From assembly GCA_028280885.1 (NCBI GenBank), contig JANQKY010000025.1:1-39972 (forward strand): DNA of 39,972 bases, written 5' to 3'. The translations under genes were made by a program, and so were the position numbers. Of this stretch, positions 18,254 to 26,017 are shown piece by piece. Source of the stretch: Tepidamorphus sp. (lineage in GTDB: Bacteria; Pseudomonadota; Alphaproteobacteria; Rhizobiales; Tepidamorphaceae). The stretch's first letter is position 1. Every line of letters begins with the position of its first letter. The notes under the pieces were generated by a model. That model was not told the origin of the DNA, did no database searches, and saw only the letters and a list, made by a program, of their open reading frames with translations.

Positions 18254-20974
18254 TCAGCACGCCTCGGCCGGCTGGCGCGGCTTGGGGCCCGACTTGTCGA
18301 CGCCGAGCAGCGTGCCCAGCGTGTTGAACGGCAGGGCCAGCGTCTCGGCGATGCCCCGGCCGACCACCCCACCCTTGACCTCGACCTTCGGCGCGCTGAG
18401 CGAGCCGCGGATGGCGAATGGCGAGACGATCGGTATGAGATTGGGCCTGAGCGCCTTGGGCACCGCCTCGATATTGATCGTATCGTCCTTGAAGTCGATC
18501 CTGCCCGTCGCCGTCACGATCACCTCGTCGGTTTCGACGACGGCCCGGTCGAGCGTTGCAAGGCCCGGGTGGAAATCGAGCTTGGCGCTGAAGCACTCGA
18601 TCTTCGATTCGCCGCTCTTGGCCGAGGGCGACGTCAGCCAGGAGGGCAGGACGAGGCCGGCCAGGTCGATCAGCCGGTTGCCGATCACGCCGCCAAGCAG
18701 GCGCAGATAGAGATCGCCGCTGGCGGCGTCGATCGCCTGTCGCCGCGTCGTCCCCGACGAGGATACGTTGAAGTCGGCCTGCAGCACGCCGCTGACCGGC
18801 AAATTGATGTCGAGGTCCTTCAGAACATCGGCGATCGGCCAGTTCTTCATGTGCCCCTCGACGGTGAAGGGGCGCGACGGCTGGCGCATATGCATCCGGC
18901 CGGTGAAATCGAACACGCCCTTGCCGTAGGTGAGCCGCAGGGGCTTTGCCGACACCACGCCGCGATCGTAGCCGATGCGGCCCGACAGGGCGCTGACGCC
19001 GCCGCCGCCGGTCTCCAGCCGGCCGGCGCTGACATTGACGTCCCAGAGCGGCGGGGCGAGATGGTCGGACGGCGTGTGGCTCGGCGGCGGCCCGCCGGCC
19101 CGGCGCGCATCGATCGCCTTGCGGCGCAGGGCCAGCATGTCCTGCTGGACCGCAAACAGCGTGCGCAAGTCGCTAAGGGACAGCGATTGCGAGGAGACGT
19201 TGCCGGTGATCAGCGGCCGACCGTCCTGCGGCTTGACCCCGAGGTCGCCGGTCGCGACCATCTTGCCGAAGGTCAGCGTGCCGTCGAGGTCGCCGCTGTC
19301 GGAGGTAACCTTCAGCGTGCCGTCGAAATCGATCGCGCCGACCGCCTGCGGGCGCAGGCCGAGCACATCGGCGAACCTGGCGTAGTCCGGCACGGCGAAG
19401 GTCAGGTCGTAGGAGGCAGCCTGCGGCGGCGAGGACTGATCGGTCTCGAAATGCACCTTGGCCGAGACGAGATCGGACCCGGTGATCGACGCATCGAGCG
19501 TGTCGATCCCGGAGACACCGCTGGCATCCGACACGGCGAACGTCCCGGACAGATAGCCGAGCGCTGCCTCGTCGGCCGCAATCCGCAGCACCTCCACCAC
19601 CGGCAGCAGGATGTTGCCGGACAGGGAATAGTCCGACAGGGTCAACAGATCGCCGACCTGGCCGGTCAGGTCGAAGGTGCGCGCGTTCGCCGGACCCGCC
19701 AGCACGCGCAGGCCCTCGACCGCGATGCGGCCGTCGTCCTGGCGCCGGATCGCGCGCGCCGAGATCGGCCCGATGCCCGGTATCGCCTCGGAGAACAGAT
19801 TGGTGGTGATCCAGCCCTCGCTCAGGACCAGGTCGTCGAGGTCGCCGGTCAGCCGGCCGTCGACATTGTAGATGTCGAAGGCGAGCAGGCCCTCCTGCTC
19901 GTCCTGGTCGGCGACCGCGTCGGGCCATTCGGCGGACACCTCCACATCGACGCCCGACCGGGTGTCCAGATCCTCGACGCTGCCGGTCGTCCGGATCGTC
20001 GGACCGTGCTGGATCGTAACGGTCGAATCGATGTCCTTGACCTCGGGTTCCTGGCCGTCGGGGCGGACCGTCGCGGCGAAGCTCGCCGATCCCTCGATCG
20101 TTCGGGCGATCTTCAACAGGTCGAGCATGTCGCCCAGCGAGGCGATGTCGACCTGAAGCGCGAGATCGCGCAGGTCCGGATCGGGACCGTCGGGGACGGT
20201 GCTCTTTACCGTGACCGACGCACCGGTCGAGGAGGCCGTTACCGTAAAGGCACTGCCATCCGCACCGCCGTCGCCGCTTCCGGCGGAGGCGGTGGAATGC
20301 GTCTCGCCGACGATCTTGAACGCCGTGCCGTTCACCGAGCCGTCAATGCTCAGCGTCGTTTCGCCGGTGCTTTCATCCCGGTCGTTGACGATCGAGGGCA
20401 CCAGGATCTCGAAAATCCAGCCGCTGGTCGGATTGCTGTAGCTGTAGGTCGCGTCCGATATGGCGATGTCGGTGCGCGCCGACAGCCGCACCAGCCCCGG
20501 CAGGACACCGAACCAGCGCCGCTCGAACGATCCCTCCGCCGTTTGTGACCGATCCATGTGGAACAGGGCGCTGTTGTCGGCGAGCGCGACGCCGCGGAGT
20601 TTCAGGTCGGTCATGTCGAACCGGCCGGACAGAAGGCCGCTCAGCGAGATCGCCACCTCGCCGTGCTCCAGCCGGTCATACTGCCCCGCTCCGGTGTCTT
20701 CCGGCCGCTCGACCCGGATTTTCTCGCCGGTGACGCGAACCGTCCGCCCCAGCGCGATCGTCACGGCACCATCGATCTCCACCGGCGCGCCGAGATAGGC
20801 CGCCAAGGCCCCCTCCACCAGCATCACGCGGGCCGAGGCGAACAGGTTGGAGGACGGGAACAGGGCGACCACGGCCCCGACCAGCATCGCGACCGCAACG
20901 ATCACGATCCCGAGCGTTCCGACAATCCGGACCAGAACGGGCGACTTGCGTCTCACTGCCCTTGACCGCGTCAT
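18254..20974 (-). CDS. AsmA-family envelope protein
   Basis: A 906-residue protein with one N-terminal membrane helix (PVLVRIVGTLGIVIVAVAML, about 12-40) and a long periplasmic beta-rich chain. Near the N-terminus GAPVEIDGAVTIALGRTVRV is the AsmA N-terminal domain. Repeating amphipathic strand patterns follow, and the C-terminal part (TGRIDFKDDTINIEAVPK, then PFAIRGSLSAPKVEVKGG) is the AsmA C-terminal domain. AsmA-like proteins are implicated in lipid transport to, or assembly of, the outer membrane. The ATG at 20974 was preferred over 21016 because AGGGAG lies just upstream and the membrane helix is then close to the N-terminus. A Ser/Gly-rich insert lies at about 250-270. Confidence 0.85.
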   Translation of the reverse strand: MTRSRAVRRKSPVLVRIVGTLGIVIVAVAMLVGAVVALFPSSNLFASARVMLVEGALAAYLGAPVEIDGAVTIALGRTVRVTGEKIRVERPEDTGAGQYDRLEHGEVAISLSGLLSGRFDMTDLKLRGVALADNSALFHMDRSQTAEGSFERRWFGVLPGLVRLSARTDIAISDATYSYSNPTSGWIFEILVPSIVNDRDESTGETTLSIDGSVNGTAFKIVGETHSTASAGSGDGGADGSAFTVTASSTGASVTVKSTVPDGPDPDLRDLALQVDIASLGDMLDLLKIARTIEGSASFAATVRPDGQEPEVKDIDSTVTIQHGPTIRTTGSVEDLDTRSGVDVEVSAEWPDAVADQDEQEGLLAFDIYNVDGRLTGDLDDLVLSEGWITTNLFSEAIPGIGPISARAIRRQDDGRIAVEGLRVLAGPANARTFDLTGQVGDLLTLSDYSLSGNILLPVVEVLRIAADEAALGYLSGTFAVSDASGVSGIDTLDASITGSDLVSAKVHFETDQSSPPQAASYDLTFAVPDYARFADVLGLRPQAVGAIDFDGTLKVTSDSGDLDGTLTFGKMVATGDLGVKPQDGRPLITGNVSSQSLSLSDLRTLFAVQQDMLALRRKAIDARRAGGPPPSHTPSDHLAPPLWDVNVSAGRLETGGGGVSALSGRIGYDRGVVSAKPLRLTYGKGVFDFTGRMHMRQPSRPFTVEGHMKNWPIADVLKDLDINLPVSGVLQADFNVSSSGTTRRQAIDAASGDLYLRLLGGVIGNRLIDLAGLVLPSWLTSPSAKSGESKIECFSAKLDFHPGLATLDRAVVETDEVIVTATGRIDFKDDTINIEAVPKALRPNLIPIVSPFAIRGSLSAPKVEVKGGVVGRGIAETLALPFNTLGTLLGVDKSGPKPRQPAEAC

Positions 20975-21070
20975 GTCCGTCCGGCTCCCTGGTTGCGGAT
21001 CACAATCGTAACCCACCGCCGCGCGCGGCCCAAGCTAGCTGATTCCGCTGCGTCAGACAGAACGGCTTCG

Positions 21071-21117
21071 TTGACAGGCACTTTTCATTTGTATACGAAT
21101 GAAAGTACACGAATGAA
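21071..21117 (+). promoter_or_regulatory. fpr operon promoter with overlapping MarR-type operator
   Basis: A consensus -35 box TTGACA occurs at 21071-21076. A near-perfect 22-bp palindrome (21083-21104; half-sites differ at one of 11 positions) with core ATTTGTATACGAAT (21087-21100) covers the spacer and the likely -10 region. A further half-site copy, ACGAATGAA, recurs at 21109-21117, 14 bp after the one at 21095. This is the layout of a repressor-blocked promoter, 16 bp before the fpr start. The nearby MarR gene at 23509 is the obvious candidate repressor. Confidence 0.6.
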
Positions 21118-21132
21118 CTCGGGAGTGGCGGG

Positions 21133-21906
21133 ATGGCCGCGACGGATCTGCAAAAGGTAATCGACGTCAAGCACTGGACGGACCGGCTGTTCAGTTTCCG
21201 CACGACGCGCGAACAGGGTTTCCGCTTCGAGAACGGCCAGTTCGTCATGATCGGCCTGCCGGTCGAGGGCCGTCCGCTGATGCGCGCCTACTCGATGGCG
21301 AGCGCCAATTACGAGGACAGCCTGGAGTTCTTCTCGATCAAGGTGCCGGATGGCCCGCTGACCTCGCGGCTCGCCCATATCAAGACCGGTGACGAGATCA
21401 TGGTCGGCCGCAAGCCGACCGGGACGCTGGTGCAGGACGCGCTGACCGACGGCAAGCGGCTTTATCTCGTCTCGACGGGAACGGGGATTGCGCCGTTCGC
21501 CTCGATCATCAAGGACCCGGCCATCTACGAGCGCTACGAGCAGGTGGTGCTGGTGCATGGCTGCCGCTTCGTCGACGAGCTTGCCTATGGCGACCGGATC
21601 GTCTCCGACGTGCGCTGCGACGAGTTTCTCGGCGAGATCGCCCGGCTGAAGCTGCATCACTTCCCGACCGTGACGCGCGAACCCTTCGCCCATCGCGGCC
21701 GGGTCACCGAACTGCTGCGTAGCGGCGATGTCGGCGCCGAGTTCGGCCTGCCGCGGCTCGATCCCGAAGCCGACCGCGTGATGATCTGCGGCAGCCCGGC
21801 GATGCTGTCCGACATGGTCGCGCTGATGGACGAGACCGGCTTCGTCGAAGGATCGATCTCCCGGCCGGGGTCCTACGTCATTGAGAAGGCCTTCGTCGAA
21901 CGCTAG
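21133..21906 (+). CDS. fpr: Ferredoxin-NADP(+) reductase
   Basis: A 257-residue FAD enzyme that exchanges electrons between NADPH and ferredoxin. The FAD site is RAYSMASANYEDSLEFF (about 53-70), the NADP-binding turn is STGTGIAPF (~114-122), and the C-terminus ends EKAFVER, close to the short bacterial Fpr tail. The ATG at 21133 has GGGAG seven bases upstream. It is first in an operon with the iron-sulfur reductase gene (30-bp gap), so it may regenerate reduced ferredoxin for that enzyme rather than act in the general oxidative-stress role of Fpr. Confidence 0.88.
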   Translation: MAATDLQKVIDVKHWTDRLFSFRTTREQGFRFENGQFVMIGLPVEGRPLMRAYSMASANYEDSLEFFSIKVPDGPLTSRLAHIKTGDEIMVGRKPTGTLVQDALTDGKRLYLVSTGTGIAPFASIIKDPAIYERYEQVVLVHGCRFVDELAYGDRIVSDVRCDEFLGEIARLKLHHFPTVTREPFAHRGRVTELLRSGDVGAEFGLPRLDPEADRVMICGSPAMLSDMVALMDETGFVEGSISRPGSYVIEKAFVER

Positions 21907-21936
21907 CCTCGGGTGAGGACCCCAACTCGCAGACCC

Positions 21937-23496
21937 ATGAGCGAGACCCAAAAAACCACAGCCTCCGACCGCCTGTCCGCCGAAGCGCGGTCGAAGCAGT
22001 TCGGCGCGGCGGAAGACGGCGGCATCATCCGCTGCGACGCCTGTCCGGTGCTGTGCCGGATAAAGCCCGGCCGCGCCGGCGCCTGCGACCGCTATGCCAA
22101 CGAGGACGGCCATCTCGTCCGGGTCGATCCGGTCGTCCTGCTCAACCACACGATCGAGACCGGCGGCGATGTCGTTGCCTTCGCCGAGGAGGCGTGGGAA
22201 GGCAAGCCGCTCGACCCCGCCCGCACCTTCGTCACCGGCATCGGCGCGGGCACGACCTATCCCGACTACAAGCCCGCCCCCTTCATCGTCGCAGCCGACC
22301 ATGACGGCGTCGACACGGTCACCGTGGTGACCGAGGGCATCTTCAGCTATTGCGGCGTCAAGGTGAAGATCGATACCGACCGGCATCTCGGCCCCGAGAC
22401 GGCGCCGGTGCGCGCGAATGGCGAGCAGGTCGGCCACGTCACCACCGCCGAATACGGCTCGCAGATGCTGTCGATCGGCGGCGTGCGGCACCTGACCGGC
22501 GGCTCCAAGAAGGAAGGCAACGTCACCTGCCGGACGATGCTCGACCTGTGCGCCGGCGAACCGGTGACGCTTTCGATCGACGGCGGCAACGAAGTGGTCG
22601 TCCAGGCCGGCAAGGCGCCGATCGTCGACGGCAAGCGGGAAGAGCGCATGCGGGTTGGCTGCGGCTCGGCTGCGATCGGCATCTTCGCGCAGCAGTGGCA
22701 CGGCCATGTCGACGAGGTGATCGTCGTCGACGACCACATCACCGGCGTCTTGACCGAGCACCAGGCCGGCAAGGTGCTCGACATGCCGGCGGCCGGGATC
22801 AGGGTGCGCGGCCGGCGCTCGACGCCGGGCCGCTATTTCCAGGTCGCCGAACCGGGGCTCGGCTGGGGCGGAACCGACATCACCGACCCGCTCGAGGTCA
22901 TCTCGAAGATCAATTCGGACGTCGCCTGGCCGGGCCTCAGGATCCTGATGACGTCGACGACCGGCGAGGATGCGATCTACTGCGTGCTGGACGACGATCT
23001 CGTGCCCGTCCCCGCGCCGATGCCGGACCCGGTCCGCACGGTCGTCGACCGCATCGGCGAGAATTGCGAGCCCTCGCTGTGCTCCGTGCTGTTCATGGCG
23101 GGGGCCGGCGGCTCGCTCAGGGCCGGCGTCACCGAAAACCCGATCCTGCTGACCCGCTCGGTCGCGGCCGGCGAGACGCGGGTCACGATGGGTGGCGCGC
23201 CGGCCTATCTGTGGCCCGGCGGCGGCATCACCATCATGGCCGACGTGACCGCGATGCCGCAGGGCTCGTTCGGCTATGTCCCGACGCCCGCGATCGTTGC
23301 GCCGATCGAGTTCACCCTGCCTAGCCGCCTCTACGACCGGTTGGGCGGTCATTCAGGCGACGTCGTGTCGATATACGATATACTCTCCACGGTTGCGCCG
23401 GAGGCGCGCGTCGAAACCTGGCGGGACGACAATCCCTGGCCCTTCAATTCCGGGGCCAGTTCCGGGGATGCCGGTCCCGACGGGCAAGAACCTTGA
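21937..23496 (+). CDS. 6-hydroxynicotinate reductase-like iron-sulfur protein
   Basis: A 519-residue protein with an N-terminal Cys motif (Cys33, Cys36, Cys40, Cys50 in RCDACPVLCRIKPGRAGACD) that could hold a [4Fe-4S] cluster. Long conserved blocks follow, such as GSGTTYPDY-like GAGTTYPDYKPAPF, TEGIFSYCGVKVKIDTDRHL and TTAEYGSQMLSIGG. I recall this sequence type being annotated as 6-hydroxynicotinate reductase, the ferredoxin-dependent enzyme of nicotinate fermentation in Eubacterium barkeri; in proteobacteria the substrate is less certain. An adjacent ferredoxin reductase fits that role, as does pncA downstream of the importer. The ATG at 21937 was chosen over a GTG at 21913; neither has a strong ribosome-binding site. 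Confidence 0.6.
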   Translation: MSETQKTTASDRLSAEARSKQFGAAEDGGIIRCDACPVLCRIKPGRAGACDRYANEDGHLVRVDPVVLLNHTIETGGDVVAFAEEAWEGKPLDPARTFVTGIGAGTTYPDYKPAPFIVAADHDGVDTVTVVTEGIFSYCGVKVKIDTDRHLGPETAPVRANGEQVGHVTTAEYGSQMLSIGGVRHLTGGSKKEGNVTCRTMLDLCAGEPVTLSIDGGNEVVVQAGKAPIVDGKREERMRVGCGSAAIGIFAQQWHGHVDEVIVVDDHITGVLTEHQAGKVLDMPAAGIRVRGRRSTPGRYFQVAEPGLGWGGTDITDPLEVISKINSDVAWPGLRILMTSTTGEDAIYCVLDDDLVPVPAPMPDPVRTVVDRIGENCEPSLCSVLFMAGAGGSLRAGVTENPILLTRSVAAGETRVTMGGAPAYLWPGGGITIMADVTAMPQGSFGYVPTPAIVAPIEFTLPSRLYDRLGGHSGDVVSIYDILSTVAPEARVETWRDDNPWPFNSGASSGDAGPDGQEP

Positions 23497-23508
23497 GGGG
23501 AGCGGAGC

Positions 23509-23973
23509 GTGACAGGTCGGGAGGAGGCAAACGGGGATATGCCGCCGGCGGCGGAGTATCGGCTGGAGGACCAGATCGGCTTCGCCCTGCGTCAGGCCCA
23601 CCAGCGGGCAACGGCGATCTTCAATTCGGTGATGGCCGAGTTCAACGTGACGCCGACCCAGTTCGCGGCGTTAGTCAAACTCGACGATGTCGGCCGGGTC
23701 TCGCAGAACGAACTTGGCCGGATGACCGGGATGGATCCGGCGACGATCTGGGGCGTGATCAGCCGTCTGGCCAAGCAGGGCCTCGTCGCCCAGTCGAACG
23801 ATCCCAAGGACGGCCGGCTGGTGATGCTGGAACTGACCGAGACCGGGCGCGTCGCCACGACGGCGATGAAAACCGTCGCCTCGGACGTCTCGCAGAGGAC
23901 GCTGAACGGCCTGTCGGAGGCGGAGACCCGGCAATTGCTCGCGCTGCTGGCCCGGCTCGGCGCGCGGTCATGA
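23509..23973 (+). CDS. MarR-family transcriptional regulator
   Basis: A 154-residue winged-helix protein. Residues ~17-45 form the dimerisation helix (LEDQIGFALRQAHQRATAIF). LTPTQF-like VTPTQFAALVKLDDVG starts the DNA-binding domain, MDPATIWGVISRLAKQGL is the recognition helix region, and SNDPKDGRLVMLELTETG is the wing. It starts with GTG 23509, with GAGGGGAG upstream overlapping the stop of the reductase gene, so it is translated from the same operon. Its position between two matching palindromes (21087-21100 and 24015-24028) suggests it autoregulates its own operon and the ABC importer operon, with a small aromatic or heterocyclic acid as ligand. That link is inferred. Confidence 0.88.
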   Translation: MTGREEANGDMPPAAEYRLEDQIGFALRQAHQRATAIFNSVMAEFNVTPTQFAALVKLDDVGRVSQNELGRMTGMDPATIWGVISRLAKQGLVAQSNDPKDGRLVMLELTETGRVATTAMKTVASDVSQRTLNGLSEAETRQLLALLARLGARS

Positions 23974-24013
23974 GGGGCTCACGCAATCATGCGGAGTGTT
24001 GGAAGCGGTATAT

Positions 24014-24028
24014 CATTCGCATGCAAAT
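24014..24028 (+). promoter_or_regulatory. second MarR-type operator, upstream of the ABC importer
   Basis: ATTCGCATGCAAAT (24015-24028) matches the core at 21087-21100 on the opposite strand at all but two positions; the shared consensus ATTYGYATRCRAAT is itself a perfect palindrome. It lies about 170 bp upstream of the substrate-binding protein start, where TTGGAA (23999-24004) could serve as a -35 box. Operator role is inferred from the match. Confidence 0.5.
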
Positions 24029-24125
24029 AAGGCTTACCATCGAGCAGCCAGGCAAGACGAAGGAGATCGGAAGGACCTGACGTTTCAAAGCGGGCACCGA
24101 CCGCGGTGATACGACCTGTCATCGG

Positions 24126-24148
24126 GACGGCCTGTCGCCAGGGCCGTC
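24126..24148. other. stem-loop in the leader of the importer operon
   Basis: GACGGCC (24126-24132) and GGCCGTC (24142-24148) form a perfect 7-bp stem around a 9-base loop, between the MarR gene and the importer. There is no following T-run, so an intrinsic terminator is not supported. It may only shape the leader mRNA. Confidence 0.3.
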
Positions 24149-24196
24149 GTCACGCAATTCGACGAACAACAGTCGACACACAGAGGGAAGACAGAC

Positions 24197-25543
24197 ATGG
24201 CAGACAAGAAAAAAATCCTGATGCCGAAGAAAAAAGGCATCATTTCTCGCCGCACGGCGCTTAAGGGTCAGATTAGTCGGCGGACGGCCCTGAAGGGCCT
24301 GGGCGCGGCCGGCGTCGCGACCGCCGCGCAGTTCACGCCCGGCCCGATGCGCTATATCCAGGCGCAGACATCGGAGCCGCTGAAGCTCGGCTTCCAGGTG
24401 CACCGCACCGGCATCGGCGCGGCTTACGGCCGCTGGTACGAGCGGGTCGTCAATGCCTGCGTCGGCGAGATCAACGCCAATGGCGGCATCGCCGGCCGGC
24501 AGGTCGAGATCGTCGCCGAGGATGACGGCACCGATCCCAAGCGCGGCGCCGAGGTGATCGAGAAATTCGCCACCCAGCACGGCGTCGACATCGCCTTCGG
24601 CACGCTGTTCTCGCATGTGGTGATCGGCTCCTCGCCGCGCGCCGGCGAGCTGAAACTGCCCTATTACGTGGTCAGCGAAGGCCATCACGTCGCCTCGGGC
24701 AGCCTCAACCGCTACACCTTCCAGCCCGGCATCACCGACGTGCGCTCGCAGGTCATCTCGATGGCGCCGTGGATCGCCGACAAGCTCGGCAAGAAGGTGA
24801 CGATGATCTATCCCGACTTCGCCTTCGGCCACGATCATCGCGATTACTTCTCGCAAGCGATCAAGGAGCAGGGCGGCGAAGTGATCGAACTGATCCCGAT
24901 CCCGCCGACGGAGACCTCGTTCACCCGCTACTTCCCGAAGATCCCGCGCGATACCGAGGTGCTCTATCACGTCATGGTCGGCCCCGGCGTGCTGACCTTC
25001 GTCAAGGAACTGGGCGAGCATTTCGGCTCGAACCGGCCGGAGATCTTCGGCTTCATCGATTCGCTGGAAGCCGTGCCGATGGACAGCCCCGGACTGGATT
25101 TCCTGGAAGGCACCTACTTCTGGGAAGGCTATCCGCGCTACGCCCAGGACAACCAGAGCGAATACGACAAGTTCTACCGCAAGAAGGTCGGCGTGAACGA
25201 TCAGGGCGCGGCGATCAACGATCCCAAGGACGTGTCGACCTATTCGCACATGTTCGGCTGCTGGGAGACGCTCTACATCATCAAGCAGGCGATCGAGGCA
25301 AGCGGCTACAAGGGGCCGAACGATAAGCAGGCGTTGGTCGAGGCGACCGAGGCGATCACCGACATCCCGTGGGACAACGAGCATCCGCAGGGCGACAAGG
25401 TGTTCAACGGCAAGCTGCACCAGGTGTTCGGCCACCAGAACATCTCGCAGGTGGTCAATTCGACGCTCGAAGTCGTGCACCGCACCTCGATCGAGGACGG
25501 CTTGTACGAGTCCGACGTCGATTACACGACGAAGTCGCTGTAA
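24197..25543 (+). CDS. ABC importer substrate-binding protein (Liv/HAAT family)
   Basis: A 448-residue type I periplasmic binding protein. The N-terminus carries two twin-arginine stretches, RR at 18-19 and 28-29, in an exact nine-residue duplication (ISRRTALKG). A short hydrophobic segment (LGAAGVATAAQF) follows, so export by the Tat system is likely. The mature domain begins LKLGFQVHRTGIGAAYGRWYE, with INANGGIAGRQVEIVAEDDG, the standard HAAT signature. It should capture a small organic acid, amide or amino-acid-like solute for the permease encoded downstream. The gene is followed by 474 bp of repeat-rich DNA before livH. It resembles amide/urea/aromatic-acid binding members as much as branched-chain amino acid ones; the ligand cannot be read here. 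Confidence 0.88.
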   Translation: MADKKKILMPKKKGIISRRTALKGQISRRTALKGLGAAGVATAAQFTPGPMRYIQAQTSEPLKLGFQVHRTGIGAAYGRWYERVVNACVGEINANGGIAGRQVEIVAEDDGTDPKRGAEVIEKFATQHGVDIAFGTLFSHVVIGSSPRAGELKLPYYVVSEGHHVASGSLNRYTFQPGITDVRSQVISMAPWIADKLGKKVTMIYPDFAFGHDHRDYFSQAIKEQGGEVIELIPIPPTETSFTRYFPKIPRDTEVLYHVMVGPGVLTFVKELGEHFGSNRPEIFGFIDSLEAVPMDSPGLDFLEGTYFWEGYPRYAQDNQSEYDKFYRKKVGVNDQGAAINDPKDVSTYSHMFGCWETLYIIKQAIEASGYKGPNDKQALVEATEAITDIPWDNEHPQGDKVFNGKLHQVFGHQNISQVVNSTLEVVHRTSIEDGLYESDVDYTTKSL

Positions 25544-25570
25544 GGCGGGGCTTACGCGGCCACCCGAAGG

Positions 25571-25746
25571 TCATGCCGGGACAAGCCCGTTACTGTCCGG
25601 TTCAGCGGGGAGGGGGCTTTTGTTTTCAGCCTGACCACCCACTCGAAGGTCATCCCCGGACTTGTTCCGGGGATCCATGAACACCGCCGCCAGAATGAGC
25701 GCAAGCGACTGTGTTCATGGATTGCCGGGACAAGCCCGGCAATGAC
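25571..25746 (+). repeat. composite intergenic repeat, copy B
   Basis: This is the opposite-strand counterpart of 943-1113. Landmarks occur in the same order: ACTGTCCGGTTCAGCGGGG (25592-25610), TTTTCAGCCTGACCACCC, CCCCGGACTTGTTCCGGGG (25654-25672), CCATGAACACCGCC, GCAAGCGACTGTGTTCATGG, then ATTGCCGGGACAAGCCCGGC (25721-25740). Several units are individually palindromic. Non-coding. Confidence 0.8.
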
Positions 25747-25813
25747 ACCAGGGGGCGCTGAGGGACAAGCCCGACAATGACCGGGGGGTGGAGTAGCCTC
25801 AGAGCCTCTCGTT

Positions 25814-25923
25814 CGTCATCCCGGCCAAGCGTAAGCGCAGAGCCGGGATCGGGGAGCCCCTGCCCTCTCGGATACGCCCGGGTTCCCCGATCCCGGATCA
25901 GCCTTCGGCTGTCCGGGATGACG
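25814..25923. repeat. nested palindromic repeat
   Basis: The outer arms CGTCATCCCGG (25814-25824) and CCGGGATGACG (25913-25923) are exact inverted repeats. Inner arms at 25845-25859 and 25880-25894 pair at 14 of 15 positions. A small AGCC-TTC-GGCT hairpin lies at 25900-25910. The folded RNA would be a branched structure. This resembles abundant intergenic elements of Rhizobiales; I cannot name a catalogued family for it. Confidence 0.75.
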
Positions 25924-26017
25924 AGGGAGAGGTGGTGAGACAAGACGCAGGCGTCCGCCCGGACTCAGGATCGGGCGGGCGAACCAGACATCACACAGAA
26001 CAGGACGAACGAACCCC

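Larger units (their letters stand above)
25544..26017. other. 474-bp repeat-filled gap inside the importer operon
   Basis: There is no gene between the binding-protein stop and the livH start. It contains the composite repeat copy B (25571-25746), a shorter repeat fragment (about 25763-25783, GGGACAAGCCCGACAATGACC) and a nested palindrome (25814-25923). These could form strong RNA hairpins and thereby limit read-through into the permease genes or protect the upstream mRNA. No promoter for livH was confidently seen. Confidence 0.7.

Noticed and set aside
18569..20548. 659-residue plus-strand open frame
   Set aside because: Antisense to the AsmA gene, whose sense product has a membrane helix and family motifs.
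21085..23352. 755-residue minus-strand open frame
   Set aside because: Antisense to fpr and the reductase gene, both of which have clear motifs; the antisense product is low complexity.
24126..24148. Stem-loop as an intrinsic terminator after the MarR gene
   Set aside because: No T-run follows on either strand, so it was listed only as a stem-loop.
25760..25800. Possible CRISPR-like spacing in the repeat cluster
   Set aside because: The units are palindromic intergenic repeats of different lengths with no regular repeat-spacer pattern and no cas genes.
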